Origin: Alphaproteobacteria bacterium
GTDB lineage: Bacteria > Myxococcota_A > UBA796 > CAJQPC01
DNA: 64,000 nt
Direction of reading: 5' to 3'
NCBI GenBank assembly: GCA_020632795.1
Contig: JACKEV010000018.1
Location: 186,001-250,000, forward strand
Part shown: piece after piece, positions 43,754 to 52,482 of the stretch
How the letters are laid out: every line of letters starts with the position of its first letter
Position numbering within the stretch: position 1 is the first letter of the stretch
Notes under the pieces: model-generated
Databases searched by the model: none
The model's input: the letters and a program-made list of their open reading frames with translations, nothing else
What the model was told of the DNA's origin: nothing
Position numbers and translations under genes: made by a program

Positions 43754-45481
43754 CTACTCCAGATACCCCAACGCCCTCAGCGCCTCCACATCCACCCCCT
43801 CCACGCCGCCCTCCACCCGGAACCGCTCCGCCAGGCCATCCCGGCTCTCCGGCCCCCGCCGCGGGTCGCCCAGCAGCACCCGCCCCGTCAGGTCCTGCGC
43901 TGGCGCCACGCCCAGCAGAGCCTGCAGCGTCGGCGCCACGTCCAGCAGAGCCGCCTCCCGAGGCAGCGCCCCCGCCTCGATCCCGGGGCCCGCCGCGATG
44001 AAGATGCCCGCGCCGTCGTGCTCTCCGGGGGTCGGCTCTCCGAGACGGGCGTAGTCGGCCAGGGGTTCGCCGCCCACCGTCCCGGCCCCCAGGGCCGCCG
44101 CGTCCCGCGCCGACACCACCAGCTCCACCCCCAGCGTGTCCGCCGCGCCCGGCACCGGCTCCCAGGCGTAGGCGGGCGCCCCGTCGCCGTCGACCAGCGC
44201 GGCCAGCGCCTCGATCAGCGCGTCCGTGGAGGCCTCCTCGGCGGTGACGGTGAGCTTCTGACCCAGCCGCGCCACCTGCACCCGCCCGAGCTGGGCGCCC
44301 AGCCGGGCCTGCAGCCGCTCGGTGAGCGGGACCAGCGGCGCGGCGTCCACCCCCGGCCGGAAGGCCCGGAAGCCGTGGTCCGAGAGCACGACGACGGTGG
44401 TGTCCGGCCCCACCCGGGCCATCAGCTCCCCCAGGATGGCGTCCGCCTGGCGGTAGGCGTCCCGGACGGCTTCGCCGTAGGCGGCCACCCGCGCGGGCGG
44501 CGTGTCCGGCCCCGGCGCGTGGGCGTCCCAGAACCGGTGGGCCAGCCCGTCGGTGGCGTAGTACGTGAACGTGGCCAGGTCGGGCTGGTGGGCGTGGACC
44601 GCGTGCACGAACACGTCCCGGTCGATCTGCCCCCGGATGCGCTGCATCGCGACCTGCCGGTCGTCCGTGCCGGGTCGCTCCAGCCGCTCGGTGAGCTTCC
44701 AACGAAAGGCCGCCCACAGGGTGCCGAACCGCAGGCCGTGGGGGATGCCCGCCAGCGCCAGCGCCACCGTGCCGCGCCGGGCCGCCACCTGACGGCGCTC
44801 CAGGCGGTTGGCCAGCTCCAGCTCCTTCACGAAGGAGAGCGTTGACGGGGCGGTCTCGGGGGAGGGGGCCAGCCAGCCCGGCACCATGAAGCCGGGCACC
44901 TCACGCGGCGGATAGGTGACCAGCCACTTGTACACCCCCACCCGCAGGCCCGCGTCCTCGGCGATGTCCCACAGGCGGGGGACCCGGCAGTCGGTCGAGC
45001 GGGTGAAGAAGCCCCGCACGCCGTGCTGCTCGGGGGGCTTGCCCGTGGCCATCGTGGTCCACAACAGCGGCGAGAACATCGGCTCCATCGAGCGCAGCAC
45101 GGTCCGGTCGCCGGCCCCCTGGAGCGCCGCGAAGGCGGGCAGCGCCCCGGCGGCCACCATCGGGTCGATGACGTCGAAGGTCGCGCCGTCCACCCCCACC
45201 ACCAGCAGCTTCACCGGGTCGGGGCCGGGCCGGGGCCAGAAGAGGAGCAGCAGGGCCGCGTGCAGCGGGGCGAGCCACAAAAGCTGCGCCCGCCCCGCCG
45301 GACGCCGATCCAGCAGCGCCCCCAGAGCAGCCAGCGCCGCCGCCGGCAGCGCCACGGCCAGGCCCAGGAACAGCCACGGTCGGTCCAGGAACCAGGGGTT
45401 CTGCACCACCGCCCAGGCCCCGAACACCAGCCCGGGGGCCGAGCCGAGCAGGCCCCCCAAGGCCGCGCCCCGGGAGGTCAT
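43754..45481 (-). CDS. Membrane-anchored type I phosphodiesterase (alkaline phosphatase superfamily)
   Basis: The start at 45481 (MTSRGAALGG) overlaps the upstream acyltransferase stop as ATGA; the longer reading to 46021 is an artefact. Of 575 residues, the first 100 form three or so membrane helices. The periplasmic domain then starts VVGVDGATFDVIDPM (metal Asp) and has MFSPLLWTTMATGK (nucleophile Thr), YYATDGLAHRFWD and VVVLSDHGFR (metal Asp-His). It likely cleaves a phosphodiester or transfers a phosphoalcohol, perhaps on lipid or glycan. Coupling with an LPS-type acyltransferase supports an envelope role. Confidence 0.8.
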   Translation of the reverse strand: MTSRGAALGGLLGSAPGLVFGAWAVVQNPWFLDRPWLFLGLAVALPAAALAALGALLDRRPAGRAQLLWLAPLHAALLLLFWPRPGPDPVKLLVVGVDGATFDVIDPMVAAGALPAFAALQGAGDRTVLRSMEPMFSPLLWTTMATGKPPEQHGVRGFFTRSTDCRVPRLWDIAEDAGLRVGVYKWLVTYPPREVPGFMVPGWLAPSPETAPSTLSFVKELELANRLERRQVAARRGTVALALAGIPHGLRFGTLWAAFRWKLTERLERPGTDDRQVAMQRIRGQIDRDVFVHAVHAHQPDLATFTYYATDGLAHRFWDAHAPGPDTPPARVAAYGEAVRDAYRQADAILGELMARVGPDTTVVVLSDHGFRAFRPGVDAAPLVPLTERLQARLGAQLGRVQVARLGQKLTVTAEEASTDALIEALAALVDGDGAPAYAWEPVPGAADTLGVELVVSARDAAALGAGTVGGEPLADYARLGEPTPGEHDGAGIFIAAGPGIEAGALPREAALLDVAPTLQALLGVAPAQDLTGRVLLGDPRRGPESRDGLAERFRVEGGVEGVDVEALRALGYLE

Positions 45482-46419
45482 GGGTCCGGCTCCAGGAAGC
45501 GCCCCGGCTCGAACTCGTCCCAGAAGTGCCAGTCCCCGGGGTGGTCCCGCAGCCAGCGCTCGAGCTGCACCGCGACGATCTCCGCGCCCAGCTCCAGGGC
45601 GACGTCCCGGGGCTCGTCGCGGGGAAGGTCCAGGGGAGGGCGGATCTCGGTGACGTAGTCGGGCCCCCAGGTGGGGTTGCGGAAGGTCACCAGGGGCAGC
45701 AGCGGCGCGCCCGACGCCAGCGCCAGCCACACCGCGCCCACCGGCACCCGCATCGGCTGGCCCAGCACCTCCCGGGTGTAGCGCCGGCCCAGCTCGTGGC
45801 CGCCGCCGGTGCCGTCCACCGCGCTCATCACGACCTCGCCCTGGCGCAGCGCCCGCACCAGCGGCCGCAGGTAGCCCGCGCCGTCCCAGATGCGGGCGGG
45901 GATGTGGCCCTCCAGCTCGGCCCGCGTCGCGGCGGCCCGCTGGCCCTCGGCGCTCAGCGGCTGGGCCACTCCGCCCCCGCCGATCTGGTTCATCCGGTAA
46001 TACCTGGATCCAAGCACACACAAGGGGAGCTGGGCGGGGCCCATGTGCGGGTGCATCAGCACCGCGCCCCGGCCCTGCTTGAGGGCGTGGTCGAGGTGAT
46101 GCAGCCCCTCGATGCGCAGGTAGGCGTCGCCCCCGCCCGTCGCGATGCGGGCGAAGGACCAGGAGATGTACTGGTCGACGAAGTGGGTCTCGAAGATCGC
46201 GCCGATCAGCGTGTCGAGATCGTCCCGCTCGCCGAAGGCGCGCCGCAGGTTGCGGGCGAGCTGCTCACGCCGGGCCTTGGAGGCCCGCATCACCGCCCGC
46301 CCCAGGCGCCGGTTGGCCCGCAGCTCGTAGCCCTCGGGCAGGCGCAACAAGGCCCGCCGCCAGGGGCCCCAGACCACCCGGCGGTAGCTGTCCTTCAGCG
46401 GGGACTCGGGGAAGACCAT
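45478..46419 (-). CDS. Lysophospholipid/lipid A acyltransferase (LpxL/HtrB-like)
   Basis: This 313-residue protein starts at 46419 (MVFPESPLKDSYRR). The order of motifs follows the LpxL/HtrB family: LARNLRRAFG, LEGLHHLDHAL-type segment, VLMHPHMGPAQLPL and a late TFRNPTWGPDYVTEI, then HPGDWHFWDEFEP near the end. The catalytic HX4(D/E) motif appears as HMGPAQ, with Gln at the acidic position, or the preceding His may serve. Activity is therefore uncertain. It is coupled by ATGA to the phosphodiesterase gene. Confidence 0.7.
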   Translation of the reverse strand: MVFPESPLKDSYRRVVWGPWRRALLRLPEGYELRANRRLGRAVMRASKARREQLARNLRRAFGERDDLDTLIGAIFETHFVDQYISWSFARIATGGGDAYLRIEGLHHLDHALKQGRGAVLMHPHMGPAQLPLCVLGSRYYRMNQIGGGGVAQPLSAEGQRAAATRAELEGHIPARIWDGAGYLRPLVRALRQGEVVMSAVDGTGGGHELGRRYTREVLGQPMRVPVGAVWLALASGAPLLPLVTFRNPTWGPDYVTEIRPPLDLPRDEPRDVALELGAEIVAVQLERWLRDHPGDWHFWDEFEPGRFLEPDP

Positions 46420-46442
46420 CCCCGAGCCCTTAACGCGCTGGC

Positions 46443-47195
46443 TCAGCCGCCGAGGAACTCGAACAGCCCGACGCCCGCGCCAGCGGGGTCGGCGATGGCC
46501 GCCATCTTGCCGAAGCTGCCCAGCGGCGTCGGCGGCATGAGGACCTGACCGCCCAGCGCGGCGCTCCGGGCCAGGGTGTCGTCCAGGTTCGCCACGCAGA
46601 TGGACAGGGCCCAGTGCGGCGGCCGGGGGTCGCCCTCGGCCAGGGGCACCATGCCCGCGATCTGGTGCTCGCCCAGGTGGCAGATCGCCTGGGTGGACCC
46701 GCCCATGGTGACGTCCTTCACCGTCCAACCCACCAGGGCGCTCCAGAAGGCGATGGAGGCTGCGACGTCCGGGGTGTTGAGGGTGTACCAGCAGAACTGA
46801 CCGGGCTGGGGGCTCTGCGCGGGGGGCTTGGCGACCTCGTTGAGCTGGATGAGGGTGATGTGGGCGCCCTGGTTGTCGTGGATGATGGCGAAGCGCCCCA
46901 CGTTGGGGATGGGCATGGGGCCGAAGTCCACGCCGCCGCCCAGCTCCGGGACCTGCTGGACGGCCTTGTCCAGGTCGTCGACGGTCACGTAGGGCATCCA
47001 GTGGGGCGGATGCCCGGCGTCCTCCATCGCGACGAAGCCGCCGTGCTCCTGCTGGCCGTCGTGGAAGATGGGGTAGGGGCCCATCGGGGTGGGCATGTCC
47101 TTGTGGGTCCAGCCCAGCAGGGCCTCGTAGAAAGCCAGGGGGGCCTGGATGTCCTTGGACATGTGATCGTGCCAGACGAAGAGTCCGCTCGACAT
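46443..47195 (-). CDS. Two-domain VOC family protein
   Basis: The start at 47195 (MSSGLFVWHDHMSKD) follows AAGGAGC. The 250 residues form two VOC repeats, starting at FVWHDHMSKDIQAPLAFYE and at FCWYTLNTPDVAASIAFW. The pattern matches glyoxalase/extradiol-like proteins with domain-internal duplication, often annotated as 27 kDa antigen-like or hydroxylase-related. His and Glu metal ligands are partly present. Substrate unknown. Confidence 0.75.
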   Translation of the reverse strand: MSSGLFVWHDHMSKDIQAPLAFYEALLGWTHKDMPTPMGPYPIFHDGQQEHGGFVAMEDAGHPPHWMPYVTVDDLDKAVQQVPELGGGVDFGPMPIPNVGRFAIIHDNQGAHITLIQLNEVAKPPAQSPQPGQFCWYTLNTPDVAASIAFWSALVGWTVKDVTMGGSTQAICHLGEHQIAGMVPLAEGDPRPPHWALSICVANLDDTLARSAALGGQVLMPPTPLGSFGKMAAIADPAGAGVGLFEFLGG

Positions 47196-47349
47196 GGATC
47201 GCTCCTTGCGCGTGGTGGTGGACGGCCAATCTGGTGTACCGTGGCTGTCCTGGCAAGCCCCTGCCCCGAAATCCTCACCCCGGAACCCCGATACCGGCCC
47301 GTTTGTGTTATCCGGTGGGGCTGCCATTCCCGATCCCGGAGTGCCGAAC

Positions 47350-49371
47350 ATGACCGACCGCGCGCGGCTCGACGACCAACACACCCTGCTGGGGCACCCC
47401 ACGGGCCTCTACGTCCTCTTCTTCGCGGAGATGTGGGAGCGTTTTTCGTACTATGGCATGAGAGCCCTGCTCGTCTTCTACATGATCAAGGGCTTCCTGG
47501 GCTACAACGACAACGACGCCTACGCGGTCTACGGCGCCTACACCGCGCTGGTCTACGCCACCCCGTTCATCGGCGGCATCCTGGCGGACCGGCTGCTCGG
47601 GCAGCGCAAGGCGGTCATCCTGGGCGGCGCCTTGATGGCCGCCGGCCACCTGCTGATGACCATCGAGCAGGACACCATCTTCTTCGGCGCGCTGGCGCTG
47701 CTCATCTGCGGAAACGGCTTCTTCAAGCCCAACATCTCCACCATCGTCGGCTCCCTCTACCCCCAGGGCAGCGCCCGCCGGGACAGCGGCTTCACCCTGT
47801 TCTACATCGGCATCAACCTGGGCGCGGCCATGTCGGGGCTCCTGTGCGGGTACGTCGGCGAGACCTTCGGCTGGCACTACGGCTTCGGCCTGGCCACCGT
47901 CGGCATGCTGGTGGGCCTGGCTGTGTTCTGGGCCCCCACCCGGCTGGCCCAGGCGCTGATCGGCGGCACCGGTCTGCTCACCGCCGGGGCCATGTTCACC
48001 CTGGAGAAGGACCCCATCAGCCTGGCCATCAACGCGCTGGTCGGCACGGCGCTCATGGTCTCGGCGGGCATCGCCGTCGCCGCCCTGAACCGCGGCGGGC
48101 TGCCCGACTGGGCCGGCCTGCCCAAGGACCCTGCGCTGCTCAAGAAGAAGGTGCTCGGCCCCCTCAACGCCGAGTGGGCGGTCTACCTGGGCACCTTCCT
48201 GGCGGTGCCGCTCATCGCGCTGCTGGTCCAGCGCAACACCCTGGCGGGCATCCTGCTCTCGGTCATCGGCGTCGTCGCCCTGGCTTCGCTGCTGCTGGCG
48301 GTGGTCAAGTCCTCCACCGTCGAGCGCCAGCGTATGTTCGTCATCATGGTGCTGATGTTCTTCTCGATGCTGTTCTGGGCCTTCTTCGAGCAGGCCGGCA
48401 GCTCCATCAACAACTTCACCGACCGCAACGTCGACCGGGTCTTCGAGGAGCGGGTCATCACCCAGGCTGACGTGGGCCAGACCGTCTCCATCCCGCTGAA
48501 CCAGGGCCAGGTCGGCCTGCCCTGGGGCGGGCCCGGGCTGGACGGCCTGCTGAAGGACCTGTGGGCGGACGTGCCCCTGGAGGAGGGCGAGGCGGCCGGC
48601 CTGCCCGAGGACGCCAGCGCCCTCCTCGTCAACGGCCTGACCACCATCACCGCCAACGAGGAGGTCCTCGAGCCCGAGCAGAAGCGGGCCCAGGCCGAGA
48701 CCCGCTCCCCCAACCCCACCGAGGTCGCCTGGACCGTCAAGCCCGAGCACGTCGGCATGAAGGTGGGCGGCACCGAGATCCGGGCCACCAAGTTCCAGTC
48801 CGCCAACCCCATCTTCATCATGCTCTTCGGGCTGGTGTTCTCGATGCTGTGGGTGGGGCTGGGCAAGCTCAACCTGGACCCCCCCATCCCGGTCAAGTTC
48901 GGCCTGGGGCTCCTGCAGCTCGGCCTGGGCTTCGGGGCCCTGTGGTACGGCTGCTCCCTGGCCGATGAGCGCGGCATGGTCGGCATGGGCTGGCTGGTGC
49001 TGGGCTACCTGCTGCACACCACCGGCGAGCTGTGCCTGAGCCCGGTGGGCCTCTCGATGGTCACCAAGCTGGCCCCCGGTCGCATCGTCAGCATGGTCAT
49101 GGGCGCCTGGTTCCTGGCCACGGCCTTCTCCGCCTACCTCGCCGGCCTCATCGCGATGCTGACCGGCGCGGAGCACGGCGGCGACGGCCCGGCGGTCATC
49201 CCGCCGCCCCAGGACACCGTCGGCGTCTTCGGCGAGGTGTTCGGCCAGATCGCCATCGCGGCCATCATCTCCTCGGTCATCGTCTTCGCGCTCTCTCCCA
49301 TCCTGACGAAGTGGATGCACATGGAGGTCCTGGAGGAGGAGGCCGAGGGCGCGGCGGCCGGCGGTCACTGA
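47350..49371 (+). CDS. POT/PTR2 family proton-dependent peptide transporter
   Basis: This 673-residue protein opens MTDRARLDDQHTLLGHPTGL and has the POT signature FAEMWERFSYYGMRALLV (ExxERFxYYG) in helix 1, then ADRLLGQRKAVILGG. About twelve to fourteen membrane helices follow. It is longer than E. coli DtpA because of a hydrophilic insertion of about 120 residues (near 370-490). It imports di- and tripeptides with protons through the inner membrane. The DUF885 peptidase gene begins at the next base, so uptake and hydrolysis of peptides may be linked. Confidence 0.9.
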   Translation: MTDRARLDDQHTLLGHPTGLYVLFFAEMWERFSYYGMRALLVFYMIKGFLGYNDNDAYAVYGAYTALVYATPFIGGILADRLLGQRKAVILGGALMAAGHLLMTIEQDTIFFGALALLICGNGFFKPNISTIVGSLYPQGSARRDSGFTLFYIGINLGAAMSGLLCGYVGETFGWHYGFGLATVGMLVGLAVFWAPTRLAQALIGGTGLLTAGAMFTLEKDPISLAINALVGTALMVSAGIAVAALNRGGLPDWAGLPKDPALLKKKVLGPLNAEWAVYLGTFLAVPLIALLVQRNTLAGILLSVIGVVALASLLLAVVKSSTVERQRMFVIMVLMFFSMLFWAFFEQAGSSINNFTDRNVDRVFEERVITQADVGQTVSIPLNQGQVGLPWGGPGLDGLLKDLWADVPLEEGEAAGLPEDASALLVNGLTTITANEEVLEPEQKRAQAETRSPNPTEVAWTVKPEHVGMKVGGTEIRATKFQSANPIFIMLFGLVFSMLWVGLGKLNLDPPIPVKFGLGLLQLGLGFGALWYGCSLADERGMVGMGWLVLGYLLHTTGELCLSPVGLSMVTKLAPGRIVSMVMGAWFLATAFSAYLAGLIAMLTGAEHGGDGPAVIPPPQDTVGVFGEVFGQIAIAAIISSVIVFALSPILTKWMHMEVLEEEAEGAAAGGH

Positions 49372-51156
49372 GTGCTCCTGCTGCTCGGGGCCCTGGCCTG
49401 CACCCCCAGGGCCGCCCCACCGGAGCCCGCCGCCCAGGAGGTCTCCTTGAACGACGACGCCACCGCCGGGGTCACCGACCCCGCGCTGCGACAGCTCCTG
49501 CATGACCACTGGGAGGCCGACATGCGGCGCTGGCCCCGCTGGGCCACCCGCATGGGCGACCACCGCTACGACCACCTGCTGGAGGACATCTCCCCCGAGG
49601 CCAGCCAGGCCGCCCAGGACGAGGCGGAGGCGATGCTGGCCCGCGCCCGCGCCCTGGGCGACCTCAACCCGGCCGACGCGGTCACCCGCGAGCTGCTGGT
49701 GTTCTCGCTCCAGTCGGACGTGGACAGCGAGGTCTGCCGCATGGACCAGTGGAACGTCCTCCTGTACAGCAACCTGATCAACAGCCTCAACCGCCTGCCC
49801 GAGGTCCACCCGCTGATCACCCCCGAGGGCGGCGACAGCTACGTGGCCCGCCTCCGGGCCATGCCCGCGCTCCTGGACGCCCGCGCCGCCAACCTGCGCG
49901 CCGGGCTGGCCGAGGGCCGGGTGGCCAACGCCGAGACCCTGCGGCGCATGGTGGCCCTCATCGACGCTCAGCTCGCCCTGCCCGTCTCGGAGTGGCCCCT
50001 GGCCGTCCCGGCCGCGGACGAGCGGGTCGGCTGGCCCCCCGAGCGCGAGGCCGCCTTCCGAGAGGCCGTGCTCATCGAGATCACAGACGGCGTGGCCCCC
50101 GCGTTGACCCGCCTGCGGGACACGATGGAGGGCGAGCTGCTGCCCCGTGCCCGGACCGGGCGCGACGTCGGGCTCACCGGCGTGCCCGACGGCGCGGCCT
50201 GCTACGCGACGCAGATCCGGCGCTACACCACGCTCTCGCTGGACCCCGACGCCGTCCACCAGACCGGCCTGGAGGAGCTGGCGCGGGTCCACGCCGACAT
50301 GCGGGCCCTGGGCGCGGAGGTGCTGGGCACCGACGACCTCGCCCGCATCTTCGCCCGCCTGCGGGAGGACCCGGCCCTGCGGTTCACCTCCGCCGAGGAG
50401 ATCCTGGAGACGGCGCGGTCCGCGCTCTCCCGGGCGGGGGCAGCCACCCCGCGCATCCTCAAGGCCCCGCCCGACGCCCAGTGCGTGGTCACCGAGGTCC
50501 CGCCCCTGGACGCGCCGTACACGACCATCGCCTACTACCGGCCCCCCCGGAACGACGGCAGCCCCGGCGAGTACGTGGTCAACACCAGCGCGCCCACCAC
50601 CCGGGCCCGCTACGAGGCCGAGGCCCTGGCCTTCCACGAGTCCATCCCCGGCCACCACCTCCAGAACGCCCTCTCCCGGGAGCTGCCCGACACCCCGGCG
50701 TTCCGGCGCACCCTGAACCTCTCGGCCTTCGGCGAGGGCTGGGCCCTGTACAGCGAGCGCCTGGCCGACGAGCTGGGCCTCTACACCGGCCCCATCGACC
50801 GGCTGGGCATGCTCGCCTTCGACGCCTGGCGGGCGGCGCGGCTGGTGGTCGACACGGGCATCCACCACCAGGGCTGGAGCCGGGAAGACGCGGTCGCCTT
50901 CATGCTGGAGAACACCGCCCTGGCCCCCACCAACGTCGACAACGAGGTCGACCGCTACATCTCCTGGCCGGGTCAGGCGCTCTCCTACAAGATCGGCCAG
51001 CTCGAGGTCCTGGCCATCCGGGCCGACGCCGAGGCCGCCCTGGGGCCCGCCTTCGACCTGCCGGCCTTCCATGACCGCCTGCTGGGCCGGGGCGCGGTGA
51101 CCCTGCCGATGCTGAGGGAGGACGTCGAGGCCTGGGTGGAGACCCAGGCCCCGTGA
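49372..51156 (+). CDS. DUF885 family zinc-peptidase-like lipoprotein
   Basis: The GTG start at 49372 directly follows the transporter stop. The first residues are MLLLLGALAC, a lipobox Cys at position 10. Among 594 residues the motif FHESIPGHHLQ (about 421; H-E-x-x-x-x-H-H type) and EGWALYSERL (about 458) mark DUF885, a family related to M2/M3-like zinc peptidases. It would hydrolyse peptides in the periplasm, with the transporter importing the products. Confidence 0.8.
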   Translation: MLLLLGALACTPRAAPPEPAAQEVSLNDDATAGVTDPALRQLLHDHWEADMRRWPRWATRMGDHRYDHLLEDISPEASQAAQDEAEAMLARARALGDLNPADAVTRELLVFSLQSDVDSEVCRMDQWNVLLYSNLINSLNRLPEVHPLITPEGGDSYVARLRAMPALLDARAANLRAGLAEGRVANAETLRRMVALIDAQLALPVSEWPLAVPAADERVGWPPEREAAFREAVLIEITDGVAPALTRLRDTMEGELLPRARTGRDVGLTGVPDGAACYATQIRRYTTLSLDPDAVHQTGLEELARVHADMRALGAEVLGTDDLARIFARLREDPALRFTSAEEILETARSALSRAGAATPRILKAPPDAQCVVTEVPPLDAPYTTIAYYRPPRNDGSPGEYVVNTSAPTTRARYEAEALAFHESIPGHHLQNALSRELPDTPAFRRTLNLSAFGEGWALYSERLADELGLYTGPIDRLGMLAFDAWRAARLVVDTGIHHQGWSREDAVAFMLENTALAPTNVDNEVDRYISWPGQALSYKIGQLEVLAIRADAEAALGPAFDLPAFHDRLLGRGAVTLPMLREDVEAWVETQAP

Positions 51157-51163
51157 CGCGGGA

Positions 51164-52198
51164 CTACCCCCACATGTCGAACGTCGTCTTCAACAGCGCC
51201 GTGCAGACCGCGTAGGGGTCGGCGTTGGCCGCCGGGCGGCGATCCTCCAGGTAGCCCCGGCCCTCCTCGTTCACGAGCAGGGGGATGCGGATCGAGGCGG
51301 TGCGGTCGGCGACGCCCCAGCGGAACTCCTTGTAGGAGCAGGTCTCGTGGTGACCGGTCAGCCGGGCCTCGTTGCCCGCGCCGTAGACGTCCAGGTGCTC
51401 ACTCACGCGCTGGCCGATCTTGTCGCAGGTGGCCTTGATGACGGCGCGGCCGCCCTCGGAGCGCATGGCGGGGGTGGAGAAGTTGGTGTGCATGCCCGCG
51501 CCGTTCCAGTCGCCGGGGACCGGCTTGGGGTCGAGGGTCGCGGAGATGTCGTGGTCCTCGCCCACGCGGTAGAGCAGCCAGCGGGACAGCCACAGGTGGT
51601 CGGAGGCCTCGAGGGGGCTCACGCCGGGGCCGCCGCACTGGTACTCCCACTGGCCGGGCATGACCTCGGCGTTGATGCCGGTCAGCTGGATGCCGGCGTC
51701 GAGGCAGGCGGCCAGGTGGTCCTCGACCACCTCACGGCCATAGACCTCGTCGGCGCCGACGCCGCAGTAGTAGGGGCCCTGGGCGGCGGGGTAGCGGCGC
51801 TCAGCGGGGAAGCCCAGCGGCCGGGAGCCGACGAAGAAGGTGTACTCCTGCTCGAAGGCCACCCAGGGCTCGTGGGCCGCCGCGCCGGCCGCCATCACCG
51901 CCCGCAGGTTCGCGCGCTTGTTGCTCTTGTGGGCGGTGCCGTCGGGGTTGAAGACCTCGCACATCACCAGGTAGGCGCTCTTGCCGCGCACCGGGTCGGG
52001 CACGAAGGCCACCGGCTTGAGGATGCGGTCGGAGCTGTGGCCGGGGGCCTGGTTGGTGCTGGAGCCGTCGAAGACCCAGACAGGGAAGGCGTCGAGCTTG
52101 ATGAGGGAGGGGACCTGGGGGATGACCCGGGTCTTGGAGCGGGCGATGGAGGTGGGCTCCGTGCCGTCGATCCAGATGTACTCGGCGATGAGGGGCAT
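51164..52198 (-). CDS. glnII: Glutamine synthetase, type II (eukaryote-like)
   Basis: This 344-residue protein has the length and motifs of GSII: FDGSSTNQAPGHSSDRIL, FEQEYTFF with the metal-binding Glu, INAEVMPGQWEYQ, GDWNGAGMHTNFST and the late RTASIRIPL. It makes glutamine from glutamate, ammonia and ATP. GSII is not controlled by adenylylation, so transcription matters more. Upstream are a perfect -24/-12 sigma-54 promoter and three palindromic activator boxes, with a sigma-54 activator gene beyond them on the same strand. It is convergent with the peptidase gene. Confidence 0.93.
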   Translation of the reverse strand: MPLIAEYIWIDGTEPTSIARSKTRVIPQVPSLIKLDAFPVWVFDGSSTNQAPGHSSDRILKPVAFVPDPVRGKSAYLVMCEVFNPDGTAHKSNKRANLRAVMAAGAAAHEPWVAFEQEYTFFVGSRPLGFPAERRYPAAQGPYYCGVGADEVYGREVVEDHLAACLDAGIQLTGINAEVMPGQWEYQCGGPGVSPLEASDHLWLSRWLLYRVGEDHDISATLDPKPVPGDWNGAGMHTNFSTPAMRSEGGRAVIKATCDKIGQRVSEHLDVYGAGNEARLTGHHETCSYKEFRWGVADRTASIRIPLLVNEEGRGYLEDRRPAANADPYAVCTALLKTTFDMWG

Positions 52199-52239
52199 GG
52201 GGGGGAAGCTCCGGGGTTGTTGAGGTGGGTGGAGCCCTG

Positions 52240-52255
52240 AGCAAGCACCGTGCCA
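52240..52255 (-). promoter_or_regulatory. Sigma-54 promoter of glnII
   Basis: On the minus strand TGGCACGGTGCTTGCT reads from 52255 to 52240, a perfect match to TGGCAC-N5-TTGC with GG at -24 and GC at -12. The expected transcript start near 52230 leaves about 30 bp of leader before the ATG at 52198, with an AG-rich ribosome site. Confidence 0.85.
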
Positions 52256-52309
52256 GCCCCCGGATTCGGCCCTCAGGGGCTCTGGAGGCGGTTTCGGCCG
52301 CTGCGTGGG

Positions 52310-52355
52310 CTACAAGAATGTAGGAATCGTGGATGCAGGGTACGAAAATGTAGGA
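52310..52355. promoter_or_regulatory. Two activator boxes upstream of the glnII promoter
   Basis: CTACA-AGAA-TGTAG (52310-52323) and the weaker GTACG-AAAA-TGTAG (about 52340-52353) lie 31 bp centre to centre, both followed by GA, about 86 and 117 bp upstream of the expected start. The arrangement fits an enhancer for the sigma-54 activator encoded next door. Confidence 0.7.
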
Positions 52356-52459
52356 TCCTTGAAGAACCCCTCTCCAATGGCCCGAACACGGCGATCAGCC
52401 CGGAGACGATCCAGCGCGGGCCGCCCCCGGACAGCCCCGGGCGCACCCTCAGCAGGGGG

Positions 52460-52477
52460 TCCTACATTTCTGTAGGA
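52460..52477. promoter_or_regulatory. Distal activator box
   Basis: TCCTACA-TTTC-TGTAGGA, a perfect inverted repeat with 7-bp arms, matches the two proximal boxes and lies about 238 bp upstream of the expected glnII start, just 5 bp beyond the end of the activator gene. It is the best-conserved copy. Confidence 0.7.
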
Positions 52478-52482
52478 TTGCG

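Noticed and set aside
43754..46021. A 755-residue reading of the phosphodiesterase gene
   Set aside because: The first 180 codons are an out-of-frame reading of the acyltransferase gene; the ATG at 45481, coupled by ATGA, gives the expected membrane anchor.
47308..51072. A 1,254-codon open frame on the minus strand opposite the transporter and peptidase genes
   Set aside because: Its product is low-complexity (Gly, His, Gln, Arg, Val rich) and mirrors the codon bias of the well-supported plus-strand genes; it is a GC-rich shadow frame.
52310..52477. NifA or NtrC binding sites upstream of glnII
   Set aside because: The boxes are ACA-N4-TGT inverted repeats; NifA sites are TGT-N10-ACA and NtrC sites have a different core, so neither consensus fits.
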